In this document: piece after piece, positions 34,935-42,914 of the stretch | Position numbering within the stretch: position 1 is the stretch's first letter | How the letters are laid out: each line of letters begins with the position of its first letter | Assembly (NCBI RefSeq): GCF_943193215.1 | Contig: NZ_CALPDH010000005.1 | Coordinates: 1-64,000 of the forward strand | Source: Acetatifactor aquisgranensis | Lineage (GTDB): Bacteria; Bacillota; Clostridia; Lachnospirales; Lachnospiraceae | Length of the DNA stretch: 64,000 bases | Reading direction: 5' to 3' | The notes under the pieces: generated by a model | The model's input: the letters and a program-made list of their open reading frames with translations, nothing else | Told to the model about the DNA's origin: nothing | Database searches by the model: none | Position numbers and translations under genes: made by a program

Positions 34935-34963
34935 ATACCATGATTGCACTTTAATCATGGTAT
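34935..34963. promoter_or_regulatory. Palindromic operator candidate upstream of the XRE gene
   Basis: ATACCATGAT (34935-34944) and its exact reverse complement ATCATGGTAT (34954-34963) are separated by 9 bp. The location between divergent genes suggests control of the XRE gene, the O-acyltransferase locus, or both. Confidence 0.6.
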
Positions 34964-35191
34964 AGTGACATTATGTACTTGATTCTATTATATCAGCTTG
35001 TCGGTGATGGGGCAAGTTTGATTTGAATATATGGGTGAGCCAAATGTCTGCTGCCAGCAGACCGCAAATGCCCAAATAATTCATATTATTTATATGGACT
35101 GGCAAATTTCACCGCTTGTGAGTATATATTGAATCAGGCAATCGCCGTGCCGCTTAAGGGTGCATGGCGGGAAGCGTACAGAGGAGATTTT

Positions 35192-36187
35192 TTGAAAAAG
35201 CACAGAGAGATAAACTTAAGACAATTTCTGAAAGGGCTGATTTTTGTCCTGTTGCTGTCAATCGGTCTGAGGGTGTCGGTGCTGCTGCTGTACCCCTCCA
35301 ACACTATCTTCCGCACCTGGCAGAGTTTTTACGCTCTGGATAAGGGAGAGATAGAACTGTTGGTGGTGGGCAACAGCCATGCATACTCGACTTTTGACAC
35401 ATCTGTCATTTCTCAGATGACGGGGATGGACAGCTATCTTCTGGCCACCAATTCCCAGAATGTGGTTCAGGCCTATTTCAATGTGAAAGAAGCGCTGCAC
35501 TATCAGAAGCCGGAAACCATCATTCTGGAAGCGTTTGCGCTGGACAACAACAATAACTGGCGGTATGGCGAAACACCGGACCGGGACTGGAAGAAAGAGG
35601 CCAATATTGACGGGATGCGCCTCGGGCTGACAAAGCTGGAGGCGGTGGCGGAGCAGTACGAGAAAAGGAACTGGAGCTACGCGCTGTTTCCTATTGCCAG
35701 ATGCCACGGCAATTGGACAGACATTGCGACGATTGGCTCGAACCTGAATTTCTATTTCAAAGGCATCCGGAACTACTCGTCTTTCCACCCCAGCCAGACA
35801 TCCATGTCGGCGGAGACGGCAGCGCTGTATGCCCAGGCGGGCTATAACCCGGATGAATGGGTCATCTCCGGAACCAATGAGCTCCACTTCCATAAGCTGG
35901 TTCGGCTGTGCAGGGAGGAGGGGATTTCCTTTTACCTGGTCATGGCTCCCATGTATGATGTGTATATCCGTTCCATTAATTATGAAAGTTACACTGGCAA
36001 AATCGCGGCTCTTGCCGAGAGCGAGGGAGTCCTTTATCTGGACTGCAATCAGTATTATGAAGAGATTGGCCTGACTGCGGAGGATTTTGAGGATGCGTTT
36101 ACCAGCTATCACCACCTGAACGGATCCGGCGCCGAAAAAGTGACCAGGTTCGTGATGGAGACGGTTTACGGGCAGGAAGAAGACTGA
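35192..36187 (+). CDS. SGNH-fold O-acyltransferase/esterase partner of MBOAT
   Basis: A 331-aa membrane-anchored protein. One N-terminal transmembrane helix (FLKGLIFVLLLSIGLRVSVL) precedes an SGNH-like extracellular domain. Its block I is VVGNSHAYSTFD, with catalytic Ser in GNSH, and the C-terminal His is in SYHHLNGSG. Such proteins work with an MBOAT transporter to acetylate or otherwise acylate wall polymers or exopolysaccharides (PatB/DltD/AlgX-like logic). The MBOAT gene begins 16 bp downstream. TTG 35192 is chosen because AGGAG lies 6 bp before it; an upstream TTG at 35129 is possible. Confidence 0.78.
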   Translation: MKKHREINLRQFLKGLIFVLLLSIGLRVSVLLLYPSNTIFRTWQSFYALDKGEIELLVVGNSHAYSTFDTSVISQMTGMDSYLLATNSQNVVQAYFNVKEALHYQKPETIILEAFALDNNNNWRYGETPDRDWKKEANIDGMRLGLTKLEAVAEQYEKRNWSYALFPIARCHGNWTDIATIGSNLNFYFKGIRNYSSFHPSQTSMSAETAALYAQAGYNPDEWVISGTNELHFHKLVRLCREEGISFYLVMAPMYDVYIRSINYESYTGKIAALAESEGVLYLDCNQYYEEIGLTAEDFEDAFTSYHHLNGSGAEKVTRFVMETVYGQEED

Positions 36188-36203
36188 TTCGAGAGGCGTT
36201 GTC

Positions 36204-37706
36204 ATGCTGTTTAATTCTGTGGGGTTTTTGATTTTTTTCCCAATTGTTGTCCTGGTGTTCTTTTTAGTGCCCAGGCGGTTCCAATATCTGTGGCTGCTGG
36301 CGGCCAGCTACTATTTCTATATGAGCTGGAATCCCCAATATGTGCTATTGCTGTCGCTCTCGACAATAGCTACATGGGGCGGCGGGCTGTTCCTCTCCAG
36401 GGCCAGGCAGCAATCCGGCGCCAGGGCGGAACGTGCAGGGAAGTGGTGCGTGGCAGGATGCGTGGCGCTGAACCTGGGGATTCTGTTCTTTTTCAAGTAT
36501 TTTACTTTTGTTACAGATAATATCGTCAAATTATTTTCGGTTTTCCGTATTTTTGTGAATCCGCCGGCCTTTGACGTGCTTTTGCCGGTGGGCATTTCTT
36601 TCTATACTTTCCAGGCGCTGGGCTATCTTTTCGATGTCAGCCGGGGGGAAGTCGCGGCTGAAAAAAATCTGCTGCGCTATGCCCTGTTCCTTTCGTTTTT
36701 CCCGCAGCTGGTGGCTGGCCCGATTGAGCGCAGCAAAAATCTCATGCGCCAGATGCATGAGCCGCATGCCTTTGATTTCCGGCGGGTAAAAGATGGGCTG
36801 CTCCTGATGGGCTGGGGCTTTTTCCAGAAGCTGGTCATTGCGGACCGCATCGCCATTCTGGTCAACGCTGTTTATGACGACTGTGTCAGTTATTCCGGTC
36901 TGCAGATTGGTCTGGCTACCGTCCTTTTCGCGTTCCAGATTTACTGTGACTTTGGAGGGTACTCCGATATCGCTGTGGGCGCGGCCCGGGTGATGGGCTT
37001 TGAGCTGACGAAGAATTTCAAGAGCCCGTACTATGCCGCCACGGTCAGCGAGTTCTGGCGCGGCTGGCATATCTCCCTGACCGCGTGGTTTCGGGATTAT
37101 GTCTATATTCCGCTGGGAGGCAGCCGCTGCGGCAAGTGGAAGAAATGCCGCAACCTGCTTCTGACATTTGCCGTCAGCGGTCTCTGGCATGGGGCCGGGT
37201 GGAATTTCGTGGCGTGGGGAGGGCTCAACGGTCTGTATCAGGCGGCGGGGGAGCTGACCGGGGATTTCCGCGCCCGCCTGCGGGAAAGGCTGCGCATCCG
37301 TACGGACTGCGGCAGCTACCGTCTGCTGCAGGGATTGGTGACTTTTGCGCTGGTGGACTTTTCATGGCTTTTTTTCCGGGCCGACAGCTTCGCGGCTGCC
37401 CTGCGGATGCTCCGGCACGGTATTGCCAACGTTGGTCTTTTTGAATTCTTTAACCCGGATACGCTTCTTGGCATCGACACCATAGTTCTGTCTGAGAAAA
37501 ATTTCTTCGTCCTGCTGTGCAGCCTTGTTCTTCTGATGGCGGTGGATTACATGAAAAAGAAGAAAGTGGACTTCAAGGGAGCGCTGGCGCGGCAGAATAT
37601 CTGGTTCCGCTGGCTGGTGTACTATGGCCTGATTTTCGCCGTGCTGATTCTTGGCATCTATGGCCCGGAGTACGACGCGTCGACATTTATTTATTTCCAA
37701 TTTTAG
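36204..37706 (+). CDS. MBOAT family O-acyltransferase
   Basis: A 500-aa multi-pass membrane protein that passes acyl groups, usually acetyl, across the membrane to a surface polymer. About ten hydrophobic segments are visible. The conserved block GGYSDIAVGAARVMGFELTK leads to the catalytic His in FAVSGLWHGAGWNFVAWG. The sequence LVAGPIERSKNLM and the FNSVGFLIFFPIVV N-terminus are typical of the AlgI/DltB/PatA group. Length is standard. It is the transmembrane partner of the upstream SGNH protein; the acceptor polymer is not encoded nearby. Confidence 0.92.
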   Translation: MLFNSVGFLIFFPIVVLVFFLVPRRFQYLWLLAASYYFYMSWNPQYVLLLSLSTIATWGGGLFLSRARQQSGARAERAGKWCVAGCVALNLGILFFFKYFTFVTDNIVKLFSVFRIFVNPPAFDVLLPVGISFYTFQALGYLFDVSRGEVAAEKNLLRYALFLSFFPQLVAGPIERSKNLMRQMHEPHAFDFRRVKDGLLLMGWGFFQKLVIADRIAILVNAVYDDCVSYSGLQIGLATVLFAFQIYCDFGGYSDIAVGAARVMGFELTKNFKSPYYAATVSEFWRGWHISLTAWFRDYVYIPLGGSRCGKWKKCRNLLLTFAVSGLWHGAGWNFVAWGGLNGLYQAAGELTGDFRARLRERLRIRTDCGSYRLLQGLVTFALVDFSWLFFRADSFAAALRMLRHGIANVGLFEFFNPDTLLGIDTIVLSEKNFFVLLCSLVLLMAVDYMKKKKVDFKGALARQNIWFRWLVYYGLIFAVLILGIYGPEYDASTFIYFQF

Positions 37707-37827
37707 AATACCTATTTACTTTTTGGATGCCAGGTGATATAGTAAAGGCATCAAAAATGTGCACGTTAAACCTCCCGGGGGAATCCGACAGCATCCCCTT
37801 CGGGCACTAAGATAAGGGGGTGCCACG

Positions 37828-38778
37828 ATGAGTCCCAGAGAAGTGAGAGGAACTATTTTCAACGTCCAGCCATTTTCCGTCTACGACGGCCCGGGCATCC
37901 GCACTACTGTGTTTTTCAAAGGCTGCAATCTCCGGTGTGTCTGGTGTCACAACCCGGAGTCCTATACATATGAGCCCCAGATACAGTTCCAGCCGGAAAA
38001 GTGTATCGGATGCGGGGCTTGTTTTGCTGTCTGTCCCAGAAAGGCACATGTCCTGGACGAAGGGGGCGTCCACAGAATCGACCGCAGGAACTGCACGGGC
38101 TGCGGAGCCTGCGCGGGGGAGTGTTTTGCGGGGGCGCTGGCTCTGACGGGCAGAAATGTCACTGCCGGAGAGCTTTTCTCCATGCTGGAGCAGGACAGGG
38201 ACTATTTTGCCCGCTCAGGGGGAGGGGTCACCTTTTCCGGCGGAGAGTGCATGACCCAGCCGGAGTTCCTGAAAGCGCTCCTGACGCTGTGCAGGGAGGC
38301 GGGCATCCATACGGCAGTGGATACAGCCGGGTGCGTGCCCTCTGAGCGGTTCGAGGAAATCCTGCCCCTGGCGGACCTTTTCCTGTATGACGTGAAAGCG
38401 GCCCGGAGTGAGACCCACAGATGTCTGACGGGCGTGGGGAATGAACAGATTCTCGACAATCTCCGGATGCTGTCCGACCGGGGCGCCAGAATCATTGTGC
38501 GGATTCCATATGTTCCCGGGGAAGAGGGCGCACAAGGCGCACAGAGCGCAGGGAACGCTCTTGCCGGAAATGTCCATGAGATGCTGGAAATCGCGGAGAT
38601 TCTGAAGCCCCTGCGGCTGGAGGCGGTGGAATTCCTGGCATACCATCGTTTGGGAGAGGGGAAGAGGGCTTCTCTGGACATGGAACTGAAAAAATTCGGG
38701 GTTCCCGCTCCGGATGCCGTCGAAGAGGTCTGCATGAAATTTTGTGAGATGGGTATTCCTGCCAGGTATTCCCGCTGA
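37828..38778 (+). CDS. Glycyl radical enzyme activating enzyme (radical SAM)
   Basis: A 316-aa activase that puts the glycyl radical on the downstream enzyme using S-adenosylmethionine. The radical SAM cluster is CNLRCVWC near residue 32. An insertion holds two ferredoxin-like 4Fe-4S motifs (CIGCGACFAVCPRKAH and CTGCGACAGECFAGAL), as in activases of glycerol-dehydratase and decarboxylase-type enzymes but not of PFL itself. SGGEC corresponds to the SAM-binding GGE motif. AGGGGGTG lies 7 bp before ATG 37828. It is 90 bp before its partner gene. Confidence 0.92.
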   Translation: MSPREVRGTIFNVQPFSVYDGPGIRTTVFFKGCNLRCVWCHNPESYTYEPQIQFQPEKCIGCGACFAVCPRKAHVLDEGGVHRIDRRNCTGCGACAGECFAGALALTGRNVTAGELFSMLEQDRDYFARSGGGVTFSGGECMTQPEFLKALLTLCREAGIHTAVDTAGCVPSERFEEILPLADLFLYDVKAARSETHRCLTGVGNEQILDNLRMLSDRGARIIVRIPYVPGEEGAQGAQSAGNALAGNVHEMLEIAEILKPLRLEAVEFLAYHRLGEGKRASLDMELKKFGVPAPDAVEEVCMKFCEMGIPARYSR

Positions 38779-38868
38779 GGGGCACCGGACAGCTTCGGAA
38801 AAAAGGTCAGGTCTCCCCGCGGCATAAGGCGGTGGAATATAGTTTCAGGAAGAGAAAGGAAGAGCAAA

Positions 38869-41067
38869 ATGTCTGCAATGAGTGAAAGGGTAGAGCTTTC
38901 GTCAGAAGTCCGGCAGCGCATCCGGTCCATGCACGATTCGAAGATCTACTACAATGACGAGAAACTGAAGCGTTACGGCGGCCATATCGACATCGACGAC
39001 CATGGCTTCATCTGCTTCGACGAGCTGGAGTTTGCTCCAGAGACCCACGAGGACGGCATGGTTTACGGCTGCGGCATGATCGGCCGGAACCTGCGGCGGT
39101 TCATGAACGCCATTCCGGCCTACATCCATCCGGACAGCGCCCTGGCCGGCGCCTGGGCCGGTGTGTTCCAGCGCTTCGCCAATATCGGGCTGCGCCCCGG
39201 GGACGAAGCCCCGGCAGAGTTGAAAGCAATCTATGAGAAGTATGACATCCATCAAAACGGCGTGGGAGCCATGAACCACTTAGGCCCCGACATGACCATC
39301 GGTCTGCGCCTCGGCTGGAGGGGGCTGCTGGACAAAATCCGCTATTACAGAGAGTTCAACGCCCCGGCGGACACGGATTTCTATGACGGCGAGGAAGAGC
39401 TGGTGCTGGGCATGCTGGAGTATGTCAGGCGCCATGCGGACTATGCAAGGGAGATGGCCGCTCAGGCGGAGGATGCGTTCCATCGGAACAACTATCAGGA
39501 AATCGCGAAAATCAACGAGAACCTGCTGGAGGCGCCGCCCCGCACTTTCAGGGAGGCCTGCCAGTTCCTGGCCCATTTCCAGAGCGTGGACAGGACTTAT
39601 TATGCCGGAGGCGCCCTGGGGCAGATCGACGAGCTGCTCCGTCCCTATTATGAAAAAGAGTCCAAAGCAGGCACCCTGTCGGATGAGGAGGCCATCTGGA
39701 TCGTGGCAAGTCTGCTGTACAATGATACCCATTACTGTCAGGTGGGAGGACAGATTCCGGACGGCAGTCGTGGTCTGACCAGCAGAATCTCCTATCTGAT
39801 TCTTCAGGCCACCCATGAAATCCATATCCCCAACAACCTGGCAGTCCGGGTCTATGAGGGCATGGATGAGGAACTTCTGCGCCGGGCGGTGGAGTATATC
39901 CTGGAGGATGGTTCCGGCGTATGCTTCTCCCTGTCCAAGGGCTGCGAGGAGGGCTTTGCGAAGAACGGCCATCCTATGGAACTGGCGCGCATGCGGGCGA
40001 AAGTAGGCTGCAACTGGACGGCGCTGCCCGGCATCGAATATCCTCTCCAGGACGTCACCCGCCTGAACATGGCATTCGCATTGGTCCATGCTCTTGACGA
40101 TTTGATGGCCGGGGAGGAGGAACCCAGCCTGGAGGGCCTGTGGGAACATTTCTGCCGCCATCTGCAGATTCTGGTGGACTGCAACAAGGACAGCTATGAC
40201 TGGCACTATGAGGTGGTCTCCCGCAATACGCCGGAAATCGTCCTGAACCTGTTCTGCCACGGCCCCATCGAGCGGGGACTGAACTGTGCCCAGGGCGGCG
40301 TGGACATCATAGGCCTGAATGTGGACGGCATCGCTCTGGCTACTGTGGCGGATTCCTTTGCCGCCATCGAGGAGAGGGTGGTCAGGGAGAAGCGTCTGAC
40401 CTGGCAGGAGATGTACGATGCGGTGAAGAGCGATTTTGCCGGAAAGGAGAATATCCGGCTGATGCTGAACAGCATATCGCGTTTCGGCGCGCCGGATTCC
40501 CTCGCAGAAAAATGGGCCATCCGCACCAGGGATACCTATGTACAGATGGTGACGTCCAGCCCTACCCCGAAGCATCACCTGAAAGTCATTCCCGGCATGT
40601 TCTCCCACGGCGACGTGTATTACTATGGAGAGAAGCTGCCCGCCACGCCCAACGGCCGCCATGCCGGGGATCCGATTTCCCATTCCACCGAGCCTGATCC
40701 GGGATTTGCAAAGGGCATCGCCAGTTTCTCGCCTACGCTGAAAGCCAACGCTGTGGCCAAGACCCAGCCGGGCTATGGCAACTCCGCGCCCCTGCACCTG
40801 GACATCGATACCGATATGCTGGGCAGGGAGGGCGGCGCGGATACCCTGATGGCCCTGATTCATGCCCATGAGCAGATGGGAGGCACTCTGATCAACTTAA
40901 ACTGCATTACAAAGGAGCAGATCAGGCGGGCCCACGCAGACCCTGCCAGCGAACCGGATCTGGTAGTGCGCGTCACGGGATATTCCGCTTTCTTTGCCTC
41001 CCTGTCCAGGGAATACAGGCAGCAGATCGTGGACCGTTACCTTACGGCGGAGGAGCAGAAAGTGTAA
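38869..41067 (+). CDS. Glycyl radical enzyme of unassigned substrate class
   Basis: A 732-aa member of the PFL/dehydratase/lyase superfamily. The glycyl radical loop is VVRVTGYSAFFASL with Gly704. The thiyl Cys is Cys381 in KVGCNWTALPG. The usual eliminase or decarboxylase signature GCVE is replaced by GCNW, and PFL's paired cysteines are absent. This argues against choline, propanediol, hydroxyproline or isethionate enzymes. The rest of the barrel is intact (GGVDIIGLNVDGIALATVAD), so it should be active. The only neighbour is the activase. It is oxygen-sensitive by chemistry, fitting a strict anaerobe. Substrate unknown. Confidence 0.88.
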   Translation: MSAMSERVELSSEVRQRIRSMHDSKIYYNDEKLKRYGGHIDIDDHGFICFDELEFAPETHEDGMVYGCGMIGRNLRRFMNAIPAYIHPDSALAGAWAGVFQRFANIGLRPGDEAPAELKAIYEKYDIHQNGVGAMNHLGPDMTIGLRLGWRGLLDKIRYYREFNAPADTDFYDGEEELVLGMLEYVRRHADYAREMAAQAEDAFHRNNYQEIAKINENLLEAPPRTFREACQFLAHFQSVDRTYYAGGALGQIDELLRPYYEKESKAGTLSDEEAIWIVASLLYNDTHYCQVGGQIPDGSRGLTSRISYLILQATHEIHIPNNLAVRVYEGMDEELLRRAVEYILEDGSGVCFSLSKGCEEGFAKNGHPMELARMRAKVGCNWTALPGIEYPLQDVTRLNMAFALVHALDDLMAGEEEPSLEGLWEHFCRHLQILVDCNKDSYDWHYEVVSRNTPEIVLNLFCHGPIERGLNCAQGGVDIIGLNVDGIALATVADSFAAIEERVVREKRLTWQEMYDAVKSDFAGKENIRLMLNSISRFGAPDSLAEKWAIRTRDTYVQMVTSSPTPKHHLKVIPGMFSHGDVYYYGEKLPATPNGRHAGDPISHSTEPDPGFAKGIASFSPTLKANAVAKTQPGYGNSAPLHLDIDTDMLGREGGADTLMALIHAHEQMGGTLINLNCITKEQIRRAHADPASEPDLVVRVTGYSAFFASLSREYRQQIVDRYLTAEEQKV

Positions 41068-41111
41068 GGAATCTGCCTCAACAGGCAGCGAATTATAAGC
41101 GATTATATTCA

Positions 41112-41154
41112 GGGCATTCGGAAGAACTGCAGAAGAGCTTCCAAATGCCCTTTT
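41112..41154 (+). terminator. Rho-independent terminator after the glycyl radical enzyme gene
   Basis: GGGCATTCGGAAG pairs with CTTCCAAATGCCC (one mismatch) and is followed by TTTT. Confidence 0.75.
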
Positions 41155-41160
41155 CAAAAT

Positions 41161-41406
41161 GGGTTTTTAAAGGATGACGGCATAACGTTTAAAAAAATTG
41201 ACAGCCACGAGGTCAAAGACAAGCAGGACGAAGATGAAAAGGAACAGTACAGGGTCGCTAATAAGGAGAAATATCCACATGCCATTTATAATGATTTAGT
41301 GGATATCCTTGCGAAAGCCGAAACCGGAATAGATTTCGGCCTATATTTAGAAATCAGGCGGAATAATGGCAATTGCTACCGGCATCAATATGACATATGC
41401 GGATGA
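41161..41406 (+). other. Startless open frame just upstream of the AAA+ protease gene
   Basis: About 80 codons are open, reading GFLKDDGITFKKIDSHEV, then NKEKYPHAIYNDLVDILA and GLYLEIRRNNGNCYRHQYD, ending at TGA 41404. No usual start codon or ribosome site is present and it abuts a terminator. It looks like the 3' end of a gene that lost its 5' part. I do not recognise the family. It may be a former member of the operon that follows. Confidence 0.4.
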
Positions 41407-41420
41407 TAGGAGATCAGGTT

Positions 41421-42878
41421 ATGAAGAAAATGATTTACGCGGTAAAAAGAGGGAGAAAGACCGGAATTTTTAATGAATGGTTGAAATGCTCCGAGCAGAC
41501 AAATAAGTATCCGAATTCGAAATTTCGCCGTTTTGAATATCGGAGCGAGCTTGAGAATGAGGCGGAAGATGTGCCCGGCAGCCTGCGGTATGCCATAAAA
41601 GAAGCGGAAGAATATCTGGGGGATTTGGTGTATCTGGGTGAGAGAGCCGACTGTCTGGAAGATGCGAGCTGGAAAGAAGACGGCTTTTTGCCTTTCGGTG
41701 ACGAGTCTGAAGCAGATAACCCGGAGTCTTTTTCTGATATGAGAGAGCAGGAGGAAGAAGAGGATAATGAAGAAGAATACGGCAAATGGTTAGCCGGTAA
41801 CAGAAACGCTCTTGATGTGCCGGTGGGATACTGGAAGACGGCGGAAGACATGTCGCGGTATGTTTCTATCATAAAAGAGTCAGAGAGCGAAAATGCCAGA
41901 ACATCCGCGGCAGAGAAACTCAGGAAAGAGCTGAAGATATGTCTTTCAGATGTAAATCTGAGCAGGCTGACTGCTGTTTACCGTGACAAAGAGGCAAAAA
42001 ATGCTCTTGGATATGACGCGCCTGCCGTATCAGCTTTTGTGGCGCAGATGCTGCGGGCATACCCAAAGCCGGAATTATCAGAAATTGAGGACGTGGAAGA
42101 GGAGCCTTCCATGCGGGAGCTTTTGATGCAGGCCGGAGCCGTGGAAAGCGAACTGCGGGATAAGGTTGTCGGACAGGACGCGGCCATTGAGAAGCTGAGA
42201 GCGGCCTACTTTGACAGGGAATTGACAGTCCGGCTGCAGCCGGACAAGGGAGGACCCAAAAGCGTATATCTTTTAGCCGGACCTCCGGGCGTGGGGAAGA
42301 CTTTCATGGCACAGCAGTTTGCTTTTAAATTGGGATTTCCTTTCAGGCGGTTTGATATGTCAGGATATTCCAATAGGGAAGCCATACAGGAATTGGTTGG
42401 TTTTGCGTCGACATGGAAGGATTCTGAACCGGGCATACTTACCGAGATTGTGTCTAAACATCCGAGATGCGTCCTTTTGTTTGATGAAATAGAAAAAGCG
42501 CATATCAGCGTCATACGACTGTTTTTACAGATTTTGGATGATGGATTCTGTGAGGATAAATATAATAAACGGGATGTATCGTTTAAAAAATCCATCATTT
42601 TCTTTACCACCAATGCGGGCAGACAGCTTTACGGTGCCGCACGGAATGAAAACCTTACACTGCTTTCGGATAAGGTAATAATCGATGCGCTGGAGAAGGA
42701 TAAGGATCTGGAAACAAAACAGCCCTTTTTTCCTCCGGAAATACTTTCAAGAATGTCTTCGCACACAGTCATCATGCTGAATCATTTAAAGGCAGATGCA
42801 ATTTATGAGCTGGTGGAGAATGATATCAAGAACCGGCTGATAAAAATAAAAAAGAAATATGGCTGTGAATTAGCGTGA
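41421..42878 (+). CDS. RNase H1-type hybrid-binding domain fused to ClpB-like AAA+ ATPase (N-terminal part)
   Basis: A 485-aa product. Residues 3-45 match the RNase H1 N-terminal / viroplasmin RNA:DNA hybrid-binding domain: IYAVKRGRKTGIFNEWLKC and KFRRFE retain the GRxxGI, Trp and KF/Y signature. An acidic linker and a helical region follow. From about 240 comes a Clp/HSP100-type AAA+ module: DKVVGQDAAIEKL, Walker A GPPGVGKT near 287, Walker B LLFDEIEKAH, sensor 1 FFTTNAG. The frame stops at TGA 42876, inside the small sensor-2 domain. The same frame stays open beyond the stop and completes that domain. GGAG lies 8 bp before ATG 41421. Confidence 0.8.
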   Translation: MKKMIYAVKRGRKTGIFNEWLKCSEQTNKYPNSKFRRFEYRSELENEAEDVPGSLRYAIKEAEEYLGDLVYLGERADCLEDASWKEDGFLPFGDESEADNPESFSDMREQEEEEDNEEEYGKWLAGNRNALDVPVGYWKTAEDMSRYVSIIKESESENARTSAAEKLRKELKICLSDVNLSRLTAVYRDKEAKNALGYDAPAVSAFVAQMLRAYPKPELSEIEDVEEEPSMRELLMQAGAVESELRDKVVGQDAAIEKLRAAYFDRELTVRLQPDKGGPKSVYLLAGPPGVGKTFMAQQFAFKLGFPFRRFDMSGYSNREAIQELVGFASTWKDSEPGILTEIVSKHPRCVLLFDEIEKAHISVIRLFLQILDDGFCEDKYNKRDVSFKKSIIFFTTNAGRQLYGAARNENLTLLSDKVIIDALEKDKDLETKQPFFPPEILSRMSSHTVIMLNHLKADAIYELVENDIKNRLIKIKKKYGCELA

Positions 42879-42914
42879 GGAGAAGAAAATCTGGCCCGGA
42901 CCGTATTATATTCC

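Noticed and set aside
42876..42878. Selenocysteine readthrough of the TGA in the AAA+ protease frame
   Set aside because: No SECIS-like stem-loop was seen after the TGA, and the position is not a catalytic residue in Clp or FtsH families. Mutation or split genes are simpler.
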